Below are positions 1 through 10,880 of a stretch of DNA of 64,000 nt, piece after piece; the first letter of the stretch is position 1; each line of letters begins with the position of its first letter. A program made the translations under genes and the position numbers. Source of the stretch: Lindgomyces ingoldianus (taxonomy: Eukaryota; Ascomycota; Dothideomycetes; Pleosporales; Lindgomycetaceae); NCBI RefSeq assembly GCF_010093535.1, contig NW_022985163.1, positions 124,603 to 188,602 of the forward strand, read 5' to 3'. The notes under the pieces were generated by a model that saw only the letters and a program-made list of their open reading frames with translations, was not told the origin of the DNA and ran no database searches.

Positions 1-1291
1 GTTTGTTGTGGTGTGGTCTTGGCAAAAGTAAGCAACTCAGGTGTGTGAGCAACTGCCAATCCCCGACACACCGATGTGGCTAGAGAGGTGGCACAGACGC
101 AACTAAATATAATTTAAACATGTTTTACACAACGCATGCTAGAGCAAACTGCATGCAAATTAACAGAAAGGTGCACCTATATTAGGTATACATTTTTTTT
201 TAAAAAAGAATGTAAGAAATACATAAGGTGACAGAGAAATAGCGTTACTAGGGTTTATCTAAAGAAATTCTAACTAACTAGCGTGTCCAAAAGAGGAGAT
301 TCTGCTCAACTTTTCGTTCTGCAAACCCGAATATAATAAGCAGAGCAAGCTCTGCTAATTAACATAGACAGTTGCAGAGCGCGAATACTAGAATCTTAGA
401 GGTAGCCTAATATCGCGTGTGAATTATTAAATAATTCTAAATAATTATTCTATATAATGCCACTATTTATGCATTCATAGTTCAGTTATGCATAAGGCCC
501 CTGGCCGAAACTCTATCTCCTGACCTGACATTGACTAGAGTATCTATTGACTGAATTTTAAAAGCCTATCACTGAGGCTATATATAATCCAGTGTATTTT
601 GAAAGGTAGGCCCAAAAGCTACCACTGCAGAATTCACTTCAAACATATACTTGCGTCATTTCCCAGCAAGGACTTCGTCAAGCTTCCCCCAGAACTGCAT
701 GATCACTTACAACAGAAGGTAACAATATTTGATTTGCAGGACAACTTAGAATCCTCCTTGGAACTCCTTAATTCCAGCAAGAAGGCGGATAAATTAGACC
801 TACTCTAGTTATGATTCGTGGTAGGTGATAATGTGTTGTTCGAAGTCTGTCCAATCAAACAGGGGTGAGCGAACACCAATTCGACATGTTCCAACTCTGA
901 ACATTCACCCCGCCTTTCAACTTGGTCTCCGGCTTGGCAATTCGCAACCGTTGTGCACACTCCGAGTATCCGAAATACGAAGGGCGTGCAGGCCAATAAG
1001 AATCCCATTGGATTACGATCTGATTCCAAGACTTTTCGGTAAAGCAGAGATGGTCACTCCGCCACTTTGCCAACTCAACACGATCTTGCTGCATCCATGG
1101 ATGCTTCTTGATTTCGGGTAGGTGACCCGGACGCTTGGTACATATACTAGTGGGGCATCGCATGATACTCTCCATCAATGGTGGTATATTCAACGTCTTC
1201 CCTGAACGTCTCCATCCTAAAAGTTTATTGTACGACCATCTTCTCCGTTCTTCTTCCTCATTCTTTGTCGTAAAAACCCAATATCTCGAAA
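1..1291. other. Gene-poor AT-rich left edge
   Basis: No convincing gene. The first 600 bases are AT-rich and look decayed. A perfect 18-bp palindrome at 339-356 is listed separately. Short open frames at 600-1120 overlap on both strands and have no ATG, splice or family support. The last ~200 bases before 1292 are probably the promoter and leader of the following gene. Confidence 0.5.
339..356. repeat. 18-bp perfect palindrome
   Basis: AGCAGAGCAAGCTCTGCT. Its reverse complement differs by only two transitions from the palindrome at 63404-63421 (AGCGGAGCTTGCTCCGCT). Both lie in AT-rich decayed DNA. It could be a transposon end motif whose C/G positions mutated to T/A in this copy. That interpretation is inferred. 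Confidence 0.5.
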
Positions 1292-2297
1292 ATGGCGTTG
1301 AATAATACATTTTCGAATGGTATGTTGTCTGAACAGCACCTCGTCATGCCTTATACAATGGCTGGGGCTGATGTGAACACCTCTAGCAACATGCCTCACG
1401 CCAGCGACTATGTATCCAAATATGACCGAAATCGAGGAATGCCAGAGCCGCGCAGAATCAATATACTGCTACCCACCGAATGGGACTCGAATCTGTGTTC
1501 CGACAGAAGATGTCCCGTGTAGGCTCCTTCTTCCTCCTAGTCGCCCGTTTCTGCTTCTCGCGGCCTCACAAATCTTCTTCAATAGCTTCTAACTCTCAAC
1601 TTCAGTCTACTGGCCCCCAAAATACTACCACTCCGACGCCAAAATTTGCCTTGAATATGATCTCAACTCCTACTTCGCCTATTTCAGATACAACTGGGGT
1701 AATAAAACCCAGGAATTCACTCCTGCCATGTACGAAGCTGTGGCGTCACCCATTCCCGGCCAGTTAAACGAGAAAATGATGAGGATGTACCTCTTGGAGC
1801 GCCGTTTCAATACGAGTCTCGATCCTTATAATCTAGAGACATATGATGGCCCCAAACTGATTCTTGTCAAGACAGCGGAGTTCCCCAGTAGGACGCGTTC
1901 ATATGGGATAACCGCTACGGTAACAACTCAAAGCTCGAATCACAACAGTCATAGCAGCTCTGGGATCTCAAGCCAAAAGGCCGCTGGAATTGCTCTCGCT
2001 ACGATATTTGGTATCATTGCAGTTTTAGTATTGCTCTGCTGCAGGTGTTGCTTGGGGAGGCGGAATAAGAATGCAGGTGGAGTGAATGGACGAGCCGAAG
2101 ACTTTGCGAGGAGGGTACCAGACTTGCAGACTCAATCGGAGAACATACCTAGTCGTACACAGGGAACGAATTTCGGTGAGGAGATGACAACCTTGGACAT
2201 GAACAACGAGCCCCAACGGCCTACTCGAATAAGGGATGCCGACCTCGAGAGTTTGCCGCCCTATAACATAGACAAGCCACCGAAATACTCGCCCTGA
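1292..2297 (+). CDS. Single-pass membrane protein with Ser-rich stalk and PPxY tail
   Basis: Proposed exons 1292-1319, 1387-1518 and 1606-2297 give 283 aa. Intron 1 has GTATGT...CTCTAG. Intron 2 is 87 nt, with GTAGGC, a CTAAC branch site and TTCAG. The N-terminal part is Cys-rich with N-glycosylation motifs (NNT, NGT, NKT), followed by a Ser/Thr/Asn stalk (SSNHNSHSSSG). One transmembrane helix (AGIALATIFGIIAVLVLLCC) leads into a basic CRCCLGRR stop-transfer stretch. The cytoplasmic tail ends with LPPY and PPKYSP, which resemble WW-domain or arrestin-type PPxY ligands. No clear signal peptide is seen, so either the N-terminus is mis-modelled or the helix acts as the anchor. Its plan resembles fungal wall-sensor-like membrane proteins (family recall). 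The last exon is the best supported; the first 28-nt exon is the weakest. Confidence 0.6.
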
Positions 2298-5200
2298 TTC
2301 GAGCTTGTCAGCAGAGTTATTTGGATATCAACCTAGGTGACGAAATGCTCAAACGAACCCTCGCTCGATTTTCTTACCAAGAAATATGGACACCTGGCGA
2401 GCTTGTATCATGTCAATATTGAGGCGCTTCTGGGCTGGTGAATCACCGCAGCCATAAGAGGTTGCAGCCTTCACACCCAACCTCAAAGCATTGTTACACT
2501 TGCTTGCAGATGTAGAAACGACGACACACCAGCATTTCCACCAATTCAATTCAACAGGGAAATTGCCCATGACAGAACTTTAACCACACCATAAGAGAAC
2601 CAATAAGATCGTCCTTGGCGCCTGGAGCACTTGCTCGGTAGTCACTTTTGCGTCCAGATCTCCTCGCACTGCTAGTGTGCGCCAACCTGAGATATCGACC
2701 CTCGAATGTACGACACGAGGATCTCCGTTAGAGGTCATAGACCAGTGCACATGGGCTGACGAAAGTCGAGGTGAATCCGCCTTGTATGGATTTCAAAGGG
2801 AATACGCCCATTTCTTAAGTTGGGTGACGTACGGGGTTTTCTCCTTTACCCTTGAGTTCGGTTCGTATATTGCCTCCCTAATTCCAGTCCAAATATGACT
2901 AACTAAAGTAGATATTCCTCTGGGCAAGGTCTTCCTCGCACACATCTTCTCATTGGCCATTGGAACAAAGGTATTAGCACGGCTACTTCATGGCTACACA
3001 ACTGTACCAAGAATCACTATCGCTGCAGGATCAGCGATTGCTCGTACTTTCCTTCCCGAATGCTCGAGTTCTATAGTTGCATCCGGGAATATGAGATGAT
3101 TTGATACATCTCCGACTCCACGAAGTGAATAGGCCCCAAGCAAACAACTTAATTGCCTCGCTATATCACACGCTTGGAGTGACCCCAAAATTCATTCTTA
3201 GGCGACAGCGATATGGTTGTGATAGTAAAACTCCTCTGTACTCTGTAACGGCTCCGCGACATAACCAGAAACCGGCACTTCCGGGCCGATACGTGTGCTC
3301 TACTAAGGTTGACCCCAAGCAAATTCTGCGCCACTAAAGAAATGCGGGCAGCCTAGGGCTAGGGGTTACCAGTGGGCAGATTATGTGCAGTCTGTGGCGT
3401 AGTAGCTGGAACGAGGAACCCATTAGATGAGCAGCCTCTTTGGGATGAAGAGCTCATTTGAAATGAGAAGCTAGTTTGAGCTGACTGCAAAGTTTCTAAT
3501 ATATATCTACGAAGACACCTGATGAATGGCTATCAACTCTTAGTACTAAACAGAGCGGGTGGAGGGGGAATCGCTGGCCTACTAACCTCTTTCTAGGGTC
3601 GTCAAAGGGGCTGAGGATTTGCCGAGGGGCACTTGCTGTGTCTTATTAGCAGGTTCGATTAGACATGTGCATATCCTATTTCATCCACATTAAACATTGC
3701 AGAATCCTGAGGTTAGGACCTCTGTTATGTGAGGTATTTGGTAGTGCAGATGTAGTGCGCTAGATCGGAAAAGTCCAAGCACCGTGTTTTTGAACTGGAA
3801 ATGCATTGATACTTCACTTGCTACCTTCGTGTAATAGTAACGAAAACACTAACCCTTTTTATCCTTCATCTCAGTGTGGCAACCTATCTTCGCTTCGAAG
3901 CAACGCGAATTTCTGTCTCCGGTGCACCATTTAAAGCACAGACTGATAATGGTGCATTCGAGTTTTGCTACCTAAGGAATCTCGACAAGGAATACTAAGG
4001 TAACTAGCTGTGGCGCTAGCCGAGTCGTAGGTGAGCTTAATGTAAGCAGGAGGCGAGCTCTGGGTGAGTAAGGGAGCAAGTAAGGGTGAGTATGGGGTAG
4101 GCTCCAGGTGTACAAAGGGGAGAGCTCTAGGAGGTGAATTAGCGGGTAAATACAGGGGCCATCTTCTAAGCTTAAAAGGCTCTCCTTCCACAGCCTATAC
4201 AGATTTTGCGGTCAATTACTGTTTAAATCCCGTTCGGTCCCCTAAATTGAAATTGGCTCTCGGCGCCATTTGTGCTGCGGATTTCATAGAGCCCAGCTTA
4301 TCTTAACCAGACTCTTTTCATTTAATCTGGGAATAGAATGAATACTACCAATGCGTACTAAATAAAAAGTATCACTAAGCTACATGCTCCTGTTCAACGA
4401 AGCCTGAGAATCGAAGAAGACATAGGACGTAAAAGAGCTGCTAAGGACGCGAATGCCTATGTTCATAAAAGCCTCGTTGTCCAAGCTTAACGAGACAGGC
4501 CTGATTTAGTAATGGATTTACATTTGGTAGAGAAGAAATATAACTTCTATCTCCAAATTTTGGTGACAGGGTGTCTCAGATCACGTGTACCTCACCTTCC
4601 CGTCCAGAAGGTCGATCTGCCCCTATGCTAGCCTCGGCTACAACTAACTTTAGGCACTTCTGCCATTCGAAACACTAGTACTGGTACAGATGCTGTAGCT
4701 CCGCTGCGAATCTCTTGTAGTGTGTCATAGGGTCTCCATGAATATTAGGAGAAGCTACAGTAGTCAAGGCTTTTAGTGGTACTGTGTGGCATTCAATTCG
4801 CGGAGGAGGTGGTGCCATTCTATTCGAGGGCTTGGAACGTTGTCGGGCCGGTGATGGGCTGGCATACTCGGTAACTGTGTTCTGGTTAGTGTTTGGGTTT
4901 AGCCACCGCGCTATGCCGTCGTGTTGCCACTGGATGACTGCAGCTGACTAGCTCGTAGGGTTTCGCGCTCTCTTCCTGTCGTGGCTGAGACAGCAGCTCT
5001 ACAGGTACCAGTCAACGGCTACTAGCAGATGTGGTTTTGGTGGTTTTGGTAGCAGGATGGGGGGAAGGTCCATGCAGGGGGTCGAGTCGTCTTATCGTTC
5101 GACGCAGACGCGAGACGTGCCGAGCCGTAGGAGACCGAACCGTGGTGGCCCTCCCTTTGTTCTTCCGTAGCTAGCCTTTCGGTTCGTCCTCGAAAAGGCA

Positions 5201-6298
5201 CCTTATCAGGCTGCGGGCTGGACTGAACACGAGTGTGGATGCATATGCTTGAAGAGGACTCTCCTCTTTTGCTCGACTGTGCAGGGATATGGGTAGGGAT
5301 ACTGGCAAAGTATTGTCGTGCATAGTGTGGTCGCACAGTAGTGCTCGCGAGGGATCACATTCAAGAGTACTTAGGGATCAATCCCTCACAAGTGGCGAAG
5401 GAAATTCGAATATATGAAAAGTAGATAAAGGCTATTGTACGCCAGGAGCTTAGATCGCTCGCGTAACTAAAAAGCAAACTTCGATAGGACGTATAGTTGT
5501 CTGAAAAGAGTAATAAGCGTAGTTACAAAGCTGCGGCACCTCTTCTAAATGTTGTTGAGGAGCCCTTGACGCTGATGCGGATGCTATATCTGCTGAAGTT
5601 TGGGTGCTAGCATGCAGGCCGTCCGCCGACACCTGCAATGTACAGCTCCTACCATGTTATTGCATGTAATTTGTCGTCCTCAACGGGGTCACCGAATGTC
5701 TCTTCGTGTTCCTCCCACAAAAAATAATAATGGTGCTTTTACAATTATTTGGAACTCCACAGCCTCAAAAGTTGTGGGGACGTGCGCTAAGTGGGGACGT
5801 GCGCTAAGTGGGGACGTGCGGCGTCTGATTAAAACATGATAAATTTAAACGCAGCAATTAATGATCTGGGTTGTAGAAAGCGCTGCGCATGTGAAACGGT
5901 ATCCTATGCGGCGTAACCCACAGAGCTTGGAACCGCAATCAATTCCGATGCACCAAGTTTCATGCTTTTTTCACAGCCTCGCATTAGGTTCATGGAAGTG
6001 GGGCACGCAGGGGCTCCAGCACAGCCCCCGGAAACCCCCAATCAACTACCACAAATGCTGCTATTCTGCGGCTGGGTCGACCAAGCTGGCGCTTAACGCC
6101 ACTCTATGAGTTGTGTAAATTGAGTACACGCTGAACACCCGGCGTTGGCCTAGGTATATGTTAGGTCAGAGAGCCACTGAAGGTCTTTTGGGATAGAGAT
6201 TCGTCTGCTCTTTGTGTGTGATTGCATCAAGCCTCGACGAGTTTGTTGCAACATATTGTCCCTTTCTATCGCGAGTAGCTAAGGGGGTTAGTTTCACA
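2298..6298. other. 4-kb intergenic region with scraps of coding-like sequence
   Basis: No complete gene. A stop-poor plus-strand stretch at about 2680-2900 and another at 2912-3090 (hydrophobic, containing AHIFSLAIGTKVLARLL) look like scraps of a membrane-protein gene, but the frames do not join. The only other structure I could define is the 17-bp tandem repeat at 5774-5821. Confidence 0.4.
5774..5821. repeat. 17-bp tandem repeat, 2.8 copies
   Basis: The unit GTGGGGACGTGCGCTAA repeats at 5774-5790 and 5791-5807, with a partial third copy at 5808-5821. The copies are identical. It may be a transposon sub-terminal repeat (inference). Confidence 0.85.
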
Positions 6299-7578
6299 AT
6301 GGGCATTAGTTTAAATTCCCGCCACGACTCCTTCAGCCAGTTTCCTCCAGAGCAGCGAAAGAAGAAATTATGGGATCCAAGTACTACTCTGGACATCATC
6401 AATCCCAGTAAAGGGTGTCTTACCTGCGTCGGGTATGCCCCGAGCTGTGGCCGACGATGCCGCAATCCAATTAACCAGGCGAACCGAGCATCCGCTTATC
6501 GGCTTCTAGAAGACCTATCTTACATCGATGCGTCCACTACAGACATCAACGCAAAGCTTCATCAGCTAGCAGGACTCACACTGTGTTTGAGGTTCCATCA
6601 GGGTCAAAAAAACGACATAGTTAAGAAATGGTGCAGGAAGATAGACCAACAGCAAACGGCGTCTCGGATCAGCATCGACGCCAAGGTAGACCCAAATCGA
6701 ATTGAGGAACAATTGAAAGATATAGAGGGATTGCTCGCACATATCCTTTACAAGACCAAAGGAGCGGACGAATTCATCTTCTCTTCGCCCACAAGCCAGC
6801 ACTACCGAAAGCGATACGATCCGCAGTCTGCTCAAGAAGAACGAGCACAGAAACAACGGGAAGAGGAAACGCGTAAGTCGAGAGAACGAGAACGAGAAAA
6901 CCAACAGCAGGAACGAGTGAAAAAGGAGCGAGAGGAAAAGGAAAAAAAGAAGCGTGAGGAGGAAAAAATGCAAAAGGAAGAGCAACAAGCTAAAGATAGA
7001 GAGGCACGCGAACGGCAAGAGAGAAACGAGCGCATTCGCCAGAGAGCTGAGCAGGCGAGGAAAGAGAGCGAACGAAAAGCAAGGGAGCTGGCTGCAAAGG
7101 AGAGGGAAGAATGGGACAAAGTATGGCTACACTATGTACTGCAATGGGATGATATTAAGAGTACGTCCTTGTCTATATCAAGCTTTCGGCAAGTTGGATA
7201 TGTGTGCTAACCGAGATCCAGAAAAAGATATGAAGGGCACTTCAGTATGTACACAACATCATCTTGCACTATAGGATTACTAACAAACTAATTCAGGAGA
7301 ATTTGCGAAAAATCATACCTTGGCCGGTCAAATCTGGTGACTGGAGAGGTGTATCTGGGCCTGCTGTCGAAGATTTTTTCCGGAAGGCGCCTCCCCAAAC
7401 AACTAGCGCCGAGAAGATGCTTGCGATTATGAAGATGGAATGCTTGAAATGGCATACAGACAGGGTTCCCAGAATGTTTGGAGTAATAGAGGACAAAAAT
7501 CTGGCGGACCTTTTTAACACAGTGGCTCAGGTTGCGATCAAGATAAGAGCAGAGACAGGACGCCAGCGGGAGCGATGA
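6299..7578 (+). CDS. Coiled-coil protein with NFKBIL1/J-like C-terminal motif
   Basis: Exons 6299-7160, 7222-7244 (23-nt micro-exon) and 7297-7578 give 388 aa. Intron 1 has GTACGT...GCTAAC...CAG. Intron 2 has GTATGT...TACTAAC...CAG. All phases close. The chosen start is the first in-frame ATG; the frame is open further 5' but without ATG. An early Cys cluster (CLTCVGYAPSCGRRC, about residues 40-54) may bind metal. A highly charged Glu/Arg/Lys coiled coil covers about residues 180-275. The C-terminal domain starts with IPWPVKSGDW (303-311) and carries KWHTDRVPRMFG (346-357). This resembles the RWHPD(K/R)..QRFG pattern of NFKBIL1 and J-domain-like proteins, but has HTD where a J-domain has HPD, so Hsp70 co-chaperone activity is doubtful. 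Function is unknown. Confidence 0.8.
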
Positions 7579-8107
7579 TATTTCATGCATGCGTTGGAAG
7601 TGAAGCCTTAGAATGTTGCCATCAGAACGTCAACAACAATCCTAATGAGCGACGGGTGAGTGAATAGGCGGGTGACAGCGGATGACCATATGCTAAGTGT
7701 AAGCAGAGCATCATAAGCAGCATATGGAACTAGCTAACCTATCGATCTCGGGGATTGGAACTGGGGAATGTATTAGCATTGTGTGTAAGTCCTAGTCATT
7801 CAGGGACGTCGGGCGGAAACCGCAACCGGCGATCTTAATGGACCGAACCTTCTGGAGCTGGATGAGGTAGATTTAGAATTGTAGCAGAGTGGATTGTCAC
7901 TCGTTTTGGTGGTGGGTGGGTCGGATTGCGGTTGGTGGATATCCTGGAGCTCCATTCATCTTACTGTAAACGGCTTAGTGGTGCCCATGTTTGGTTTAGC
8001 TAGCTAGTCGGTTGATTGACTGATAGAGCACTGTGTAACTAGTGGTGCCCTGAGCAGCCAGTCTGGTATCCGCTACCGGAGGTTTAACGAGGACGGAAAG
8101 TTGAGAC

Positions 8108-8314
8108 TCTCGCATGAGCTGAGAAGGGGTCATAGGGTAGGCGAGCCGACAAGGTATTGAGATCCAAACAAGGTGAATTGAACCAATGTATTGTAAGGTC
8201 TAAGGAGCGAGAGAGAGCTCTGGGCTGACTATATACTGTACGAGAAAGGAGTTAGTCCTAATGAGTGAATAGTGCAGTACATGGGTATAGTGTCGCGTGA
8301 GACACGTGCGACAG
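8108..8314 (-). repeat. 207-bp inverted repeat, arm 1
   Basis: Reverse-complement copy of 14231-14437. Both arms are exactly 207 bp and align without gaps at roughly 89% identity by eye. Most differences are transitions. In minus orientation it ends with a short frame beginning MTPSQLMRE, matching MTPTQLMRD in the other copy, so the unit may be the 5' leader and start codon of a retroelement. Confidence 0.85.
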
Positions 8315-9806
8315 AAACTGCAAGATGGAGTTTGTCGCATTCCTGATCGGAAATCTTCCTTCCCTGAGCCACAACGGCTCCTACTGCCTTTACCATGGCA
8401 CCTACTGCCATTTCCATAGCTCTTACTGCCTCTGGAGTCATAGATGTAAATAAATACTTTGCAGTAGAACACTGAGACTAGAACACAATTTTACGTCACT
8501 TCATCCGTTTCTTACATAGCTGCATGATCACGCAACCTCTATTTGCAACAGAGTTCGCTGGCAGGAATACATCAGGGTGGCAGCTAGGCATGACATAGAG
8601 CAGCTAGTTGTCATGGATTTAACCTTCATGACAACGGAATCACTACTAGCGTTGCCTGAACCCGGATCGGGTTCGGGCACGAGCCTCCCCATTGAAGTTC
8701 TTAGCTTGTTCTTCTTTCTTCAATATCTCCCTAATATGCACCCATCCTGAACGATTTCGAATCAAGTATTGCAAAAACTTGAGGGAAACTGTTTGGTCAA
8801 GCCCTCCACGTTTTCATAATCGCTATCTCACGTGTTTCAGAGTGAGCTGATCACACCCAAACTCATCAAGAATCTGAAAACTCGTATCTCAATAATAGCT
8901 AAATAATATAACCTAGAAATTTGTTGCCAAGCCTTCCTGTGCTTTTTAAGATACCTACTAAATTTTTAAAGGAACCGTATAAGAAATCTTAAGACACAAG
9001 ATATTTGATGGTTAACTGGGACATGCCTCGAACTCTCCCTGAAGAGCCCTCAGCCCAGCCCCGGTCACATGAGATCCCGTCACGTGCCTCGGACTAAATA
9101 AATATTTTCTCAAACCTCTGAGTCTCCTCAAGGATTCGTCTATTAATACTATCATATGTCCTACTTCTGCGCTTCATACTTCTTGCATACAGTGCTCTCA
9201 CAAGATATTAGCTTAACATTAAGGGCTGAAGCTAAATATTGTAAGAACAGGTAAGTCAATTGCCTTACAACTCTGGAATCACTCTTAGAGCATATAGAAA
9301 GAAATAATACTAAATTTCTAGGAACTTTTGTTTAGCTGTTCTTAAGATATCAAAGTGCGATTTTTCAGATTTTGGTGAGAGTTGGGCTGATAGCTCGCTT
9401 GAAACACATTCTCTTGAACTCAAGGTAAATGTTTGTATTTACGGAGCTCTCTAAGCTCCACTACCTGCTCGCATTCACCAATCACTGTATCCTACCCTAG
9501 TTACATGCTGCCTCCCTTAGCACCAGGGTTTGAGAGTCCATCGAACGATTCGAACCCGAAAGAGAAGCTTCAAAGTTTTAAGGCAAGAATATCCCAAACA
9601 TGGTCAGTGTTCTTTTCAGAAACTATTGTCCTAGTAGAGGAAGTAATTTCTAGCAATCCAAGCTCTTAGGAAAGACGGTTTATCGAACGTACACAAGCCG
9701 TCGATATTGTAGGAACGGCGTTCCGCAACGGGATGGTTGGGAAGCAAATGTTGGTTTCATGCGAGTCTTCCATTTTCCGGCTTGATATTGTCACCATCGC
9801 TACGTG

Positions 9807-9977
9807 CTGTCGCTTACCCTCCTTCAGGAGTGGCGCCTCTCTTGTCTCCCTGAGGAATAGTACCACGTTTAACTCCTTGCGGAGTAATTTCGCACCTTGT
9901 CTCCTTGCAGACTGATGCTGCGCTTGTCTCCCTGAGGAGTGAGGTCACGCTCGTCTGCTACGGGGGAGACGATCCGC
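9807..9977. repeat. Degenerate 28-29-bp tandem array, about 6 units
   Basis: Units follow the pattern cgcttgtCTCCctgaGGAGtgaggtcacg with drift. Recognisable units start near 9807, 9838, 9867, 9896, 9923 and 9952. Most units contain a small hairpin CTCC-n-GGAG. No coding frame runs through it. Confidence 0.6.
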
Positions 9978-10689
9978 TTGATGCCAAGATGAGAGTTAAT
10001 CTGCATACCTGTCGGGACAAGTCTCTCCGGTGGAACGAGTGAGGTGGGAACTTACGAAGGGGTTTCGAGCAACAACTGTAAAGCCCGGGACTCTATCGAT
10101 GAGTGCAGGAGCAGCTGCAGTAGAGATGACCATATAGGCTACAACAAGGGTGATATGTCCAAGGATATCAGCGATTGATTATGAAAGATGAGCGGGAACT
10201 CCAGGCGAATGCGATGGTGAATGTTCAAAATGCAGAAAGTACGTTAGCCATTGCAATTCAAAACACCTTGCCATGACCGTACTCTCACTAACACTTCCCG
10301 TTCAGGACTAGTGTCGAGAATCACCTCGTAGGCAACGGTAGGCCACAGAACATGGAGCTCAGATATGGCCCTAGAATCGCGAGTCCTGTCCTACTCCTTG
10401 GAATGTACGACTGATATTTGGGAGCTTAACTAAATGGCATCTTTCGATATAAGATGTTTTCAACGCTTACAAACATCAGTCAAGTAAGGAGACAAGATGA
10501 GCACAGTTAGGAAGCCTTAGTTCTAGGCTCACCCTGACTTTGTGAAACATGATTCAGGAATGGCGACAGAATGAAATAAGAGGTCGTTACGAGAGCTGAG
10601 ATGATGAAGGGCGCCAACACTCTTCTTCCCTTGGTGGGTTTGCGCGTATGATGGATATATCCGTGGGCTCTTACAGAGGTTGTGTTTGC

Positions 10690-10880
10690 AGTTACAGAGC
10701 TCTCAAGGCTCTAGTCACCTGACACTACTTTCACCTGCTACTGCCTAAGCAAGTGGTAGCCTTAGGTCACATGACAGGTTCACCTATTACTATATAAACC
10801 CGTAGTTGCCCTCCTTTAGCAATCAACCTAGTTCCTCATGCCTCTGGTGCTCCCCCTAGCTTCACAGGTTGGGTGCTGAA
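10690..10880 (+). repeat. Possible LTR end of a copia-like element
   Basis: It contains a TATA-like TATATAAACCC at about 10791, followed by AGTTCCTCATGCCTCTGGTG and TAGCTTCACA. The same order (TATATAAGAC, AGTTCCTCATGTCTCTGGTG, TAGCTTCACA) occurs at 28100-28180. The shared promoter-like and LTR-end-like module suggests two relics of one LTR family. No internal ORF is present beside either. Confidence 0.35.

Noticed and set aside
2677..3090. Possible membrane-protein gene fragment
   Set aside because: Stop-free pieces are short, in different frames, and match no family I recognise.
6566..7018. 150-codon minus-strand frame rich in Phe/Leu/Ser
   Set aside because: Antisense of the Glu/Arg/Lys coiled coil; the composition is explained by the complementary codons.
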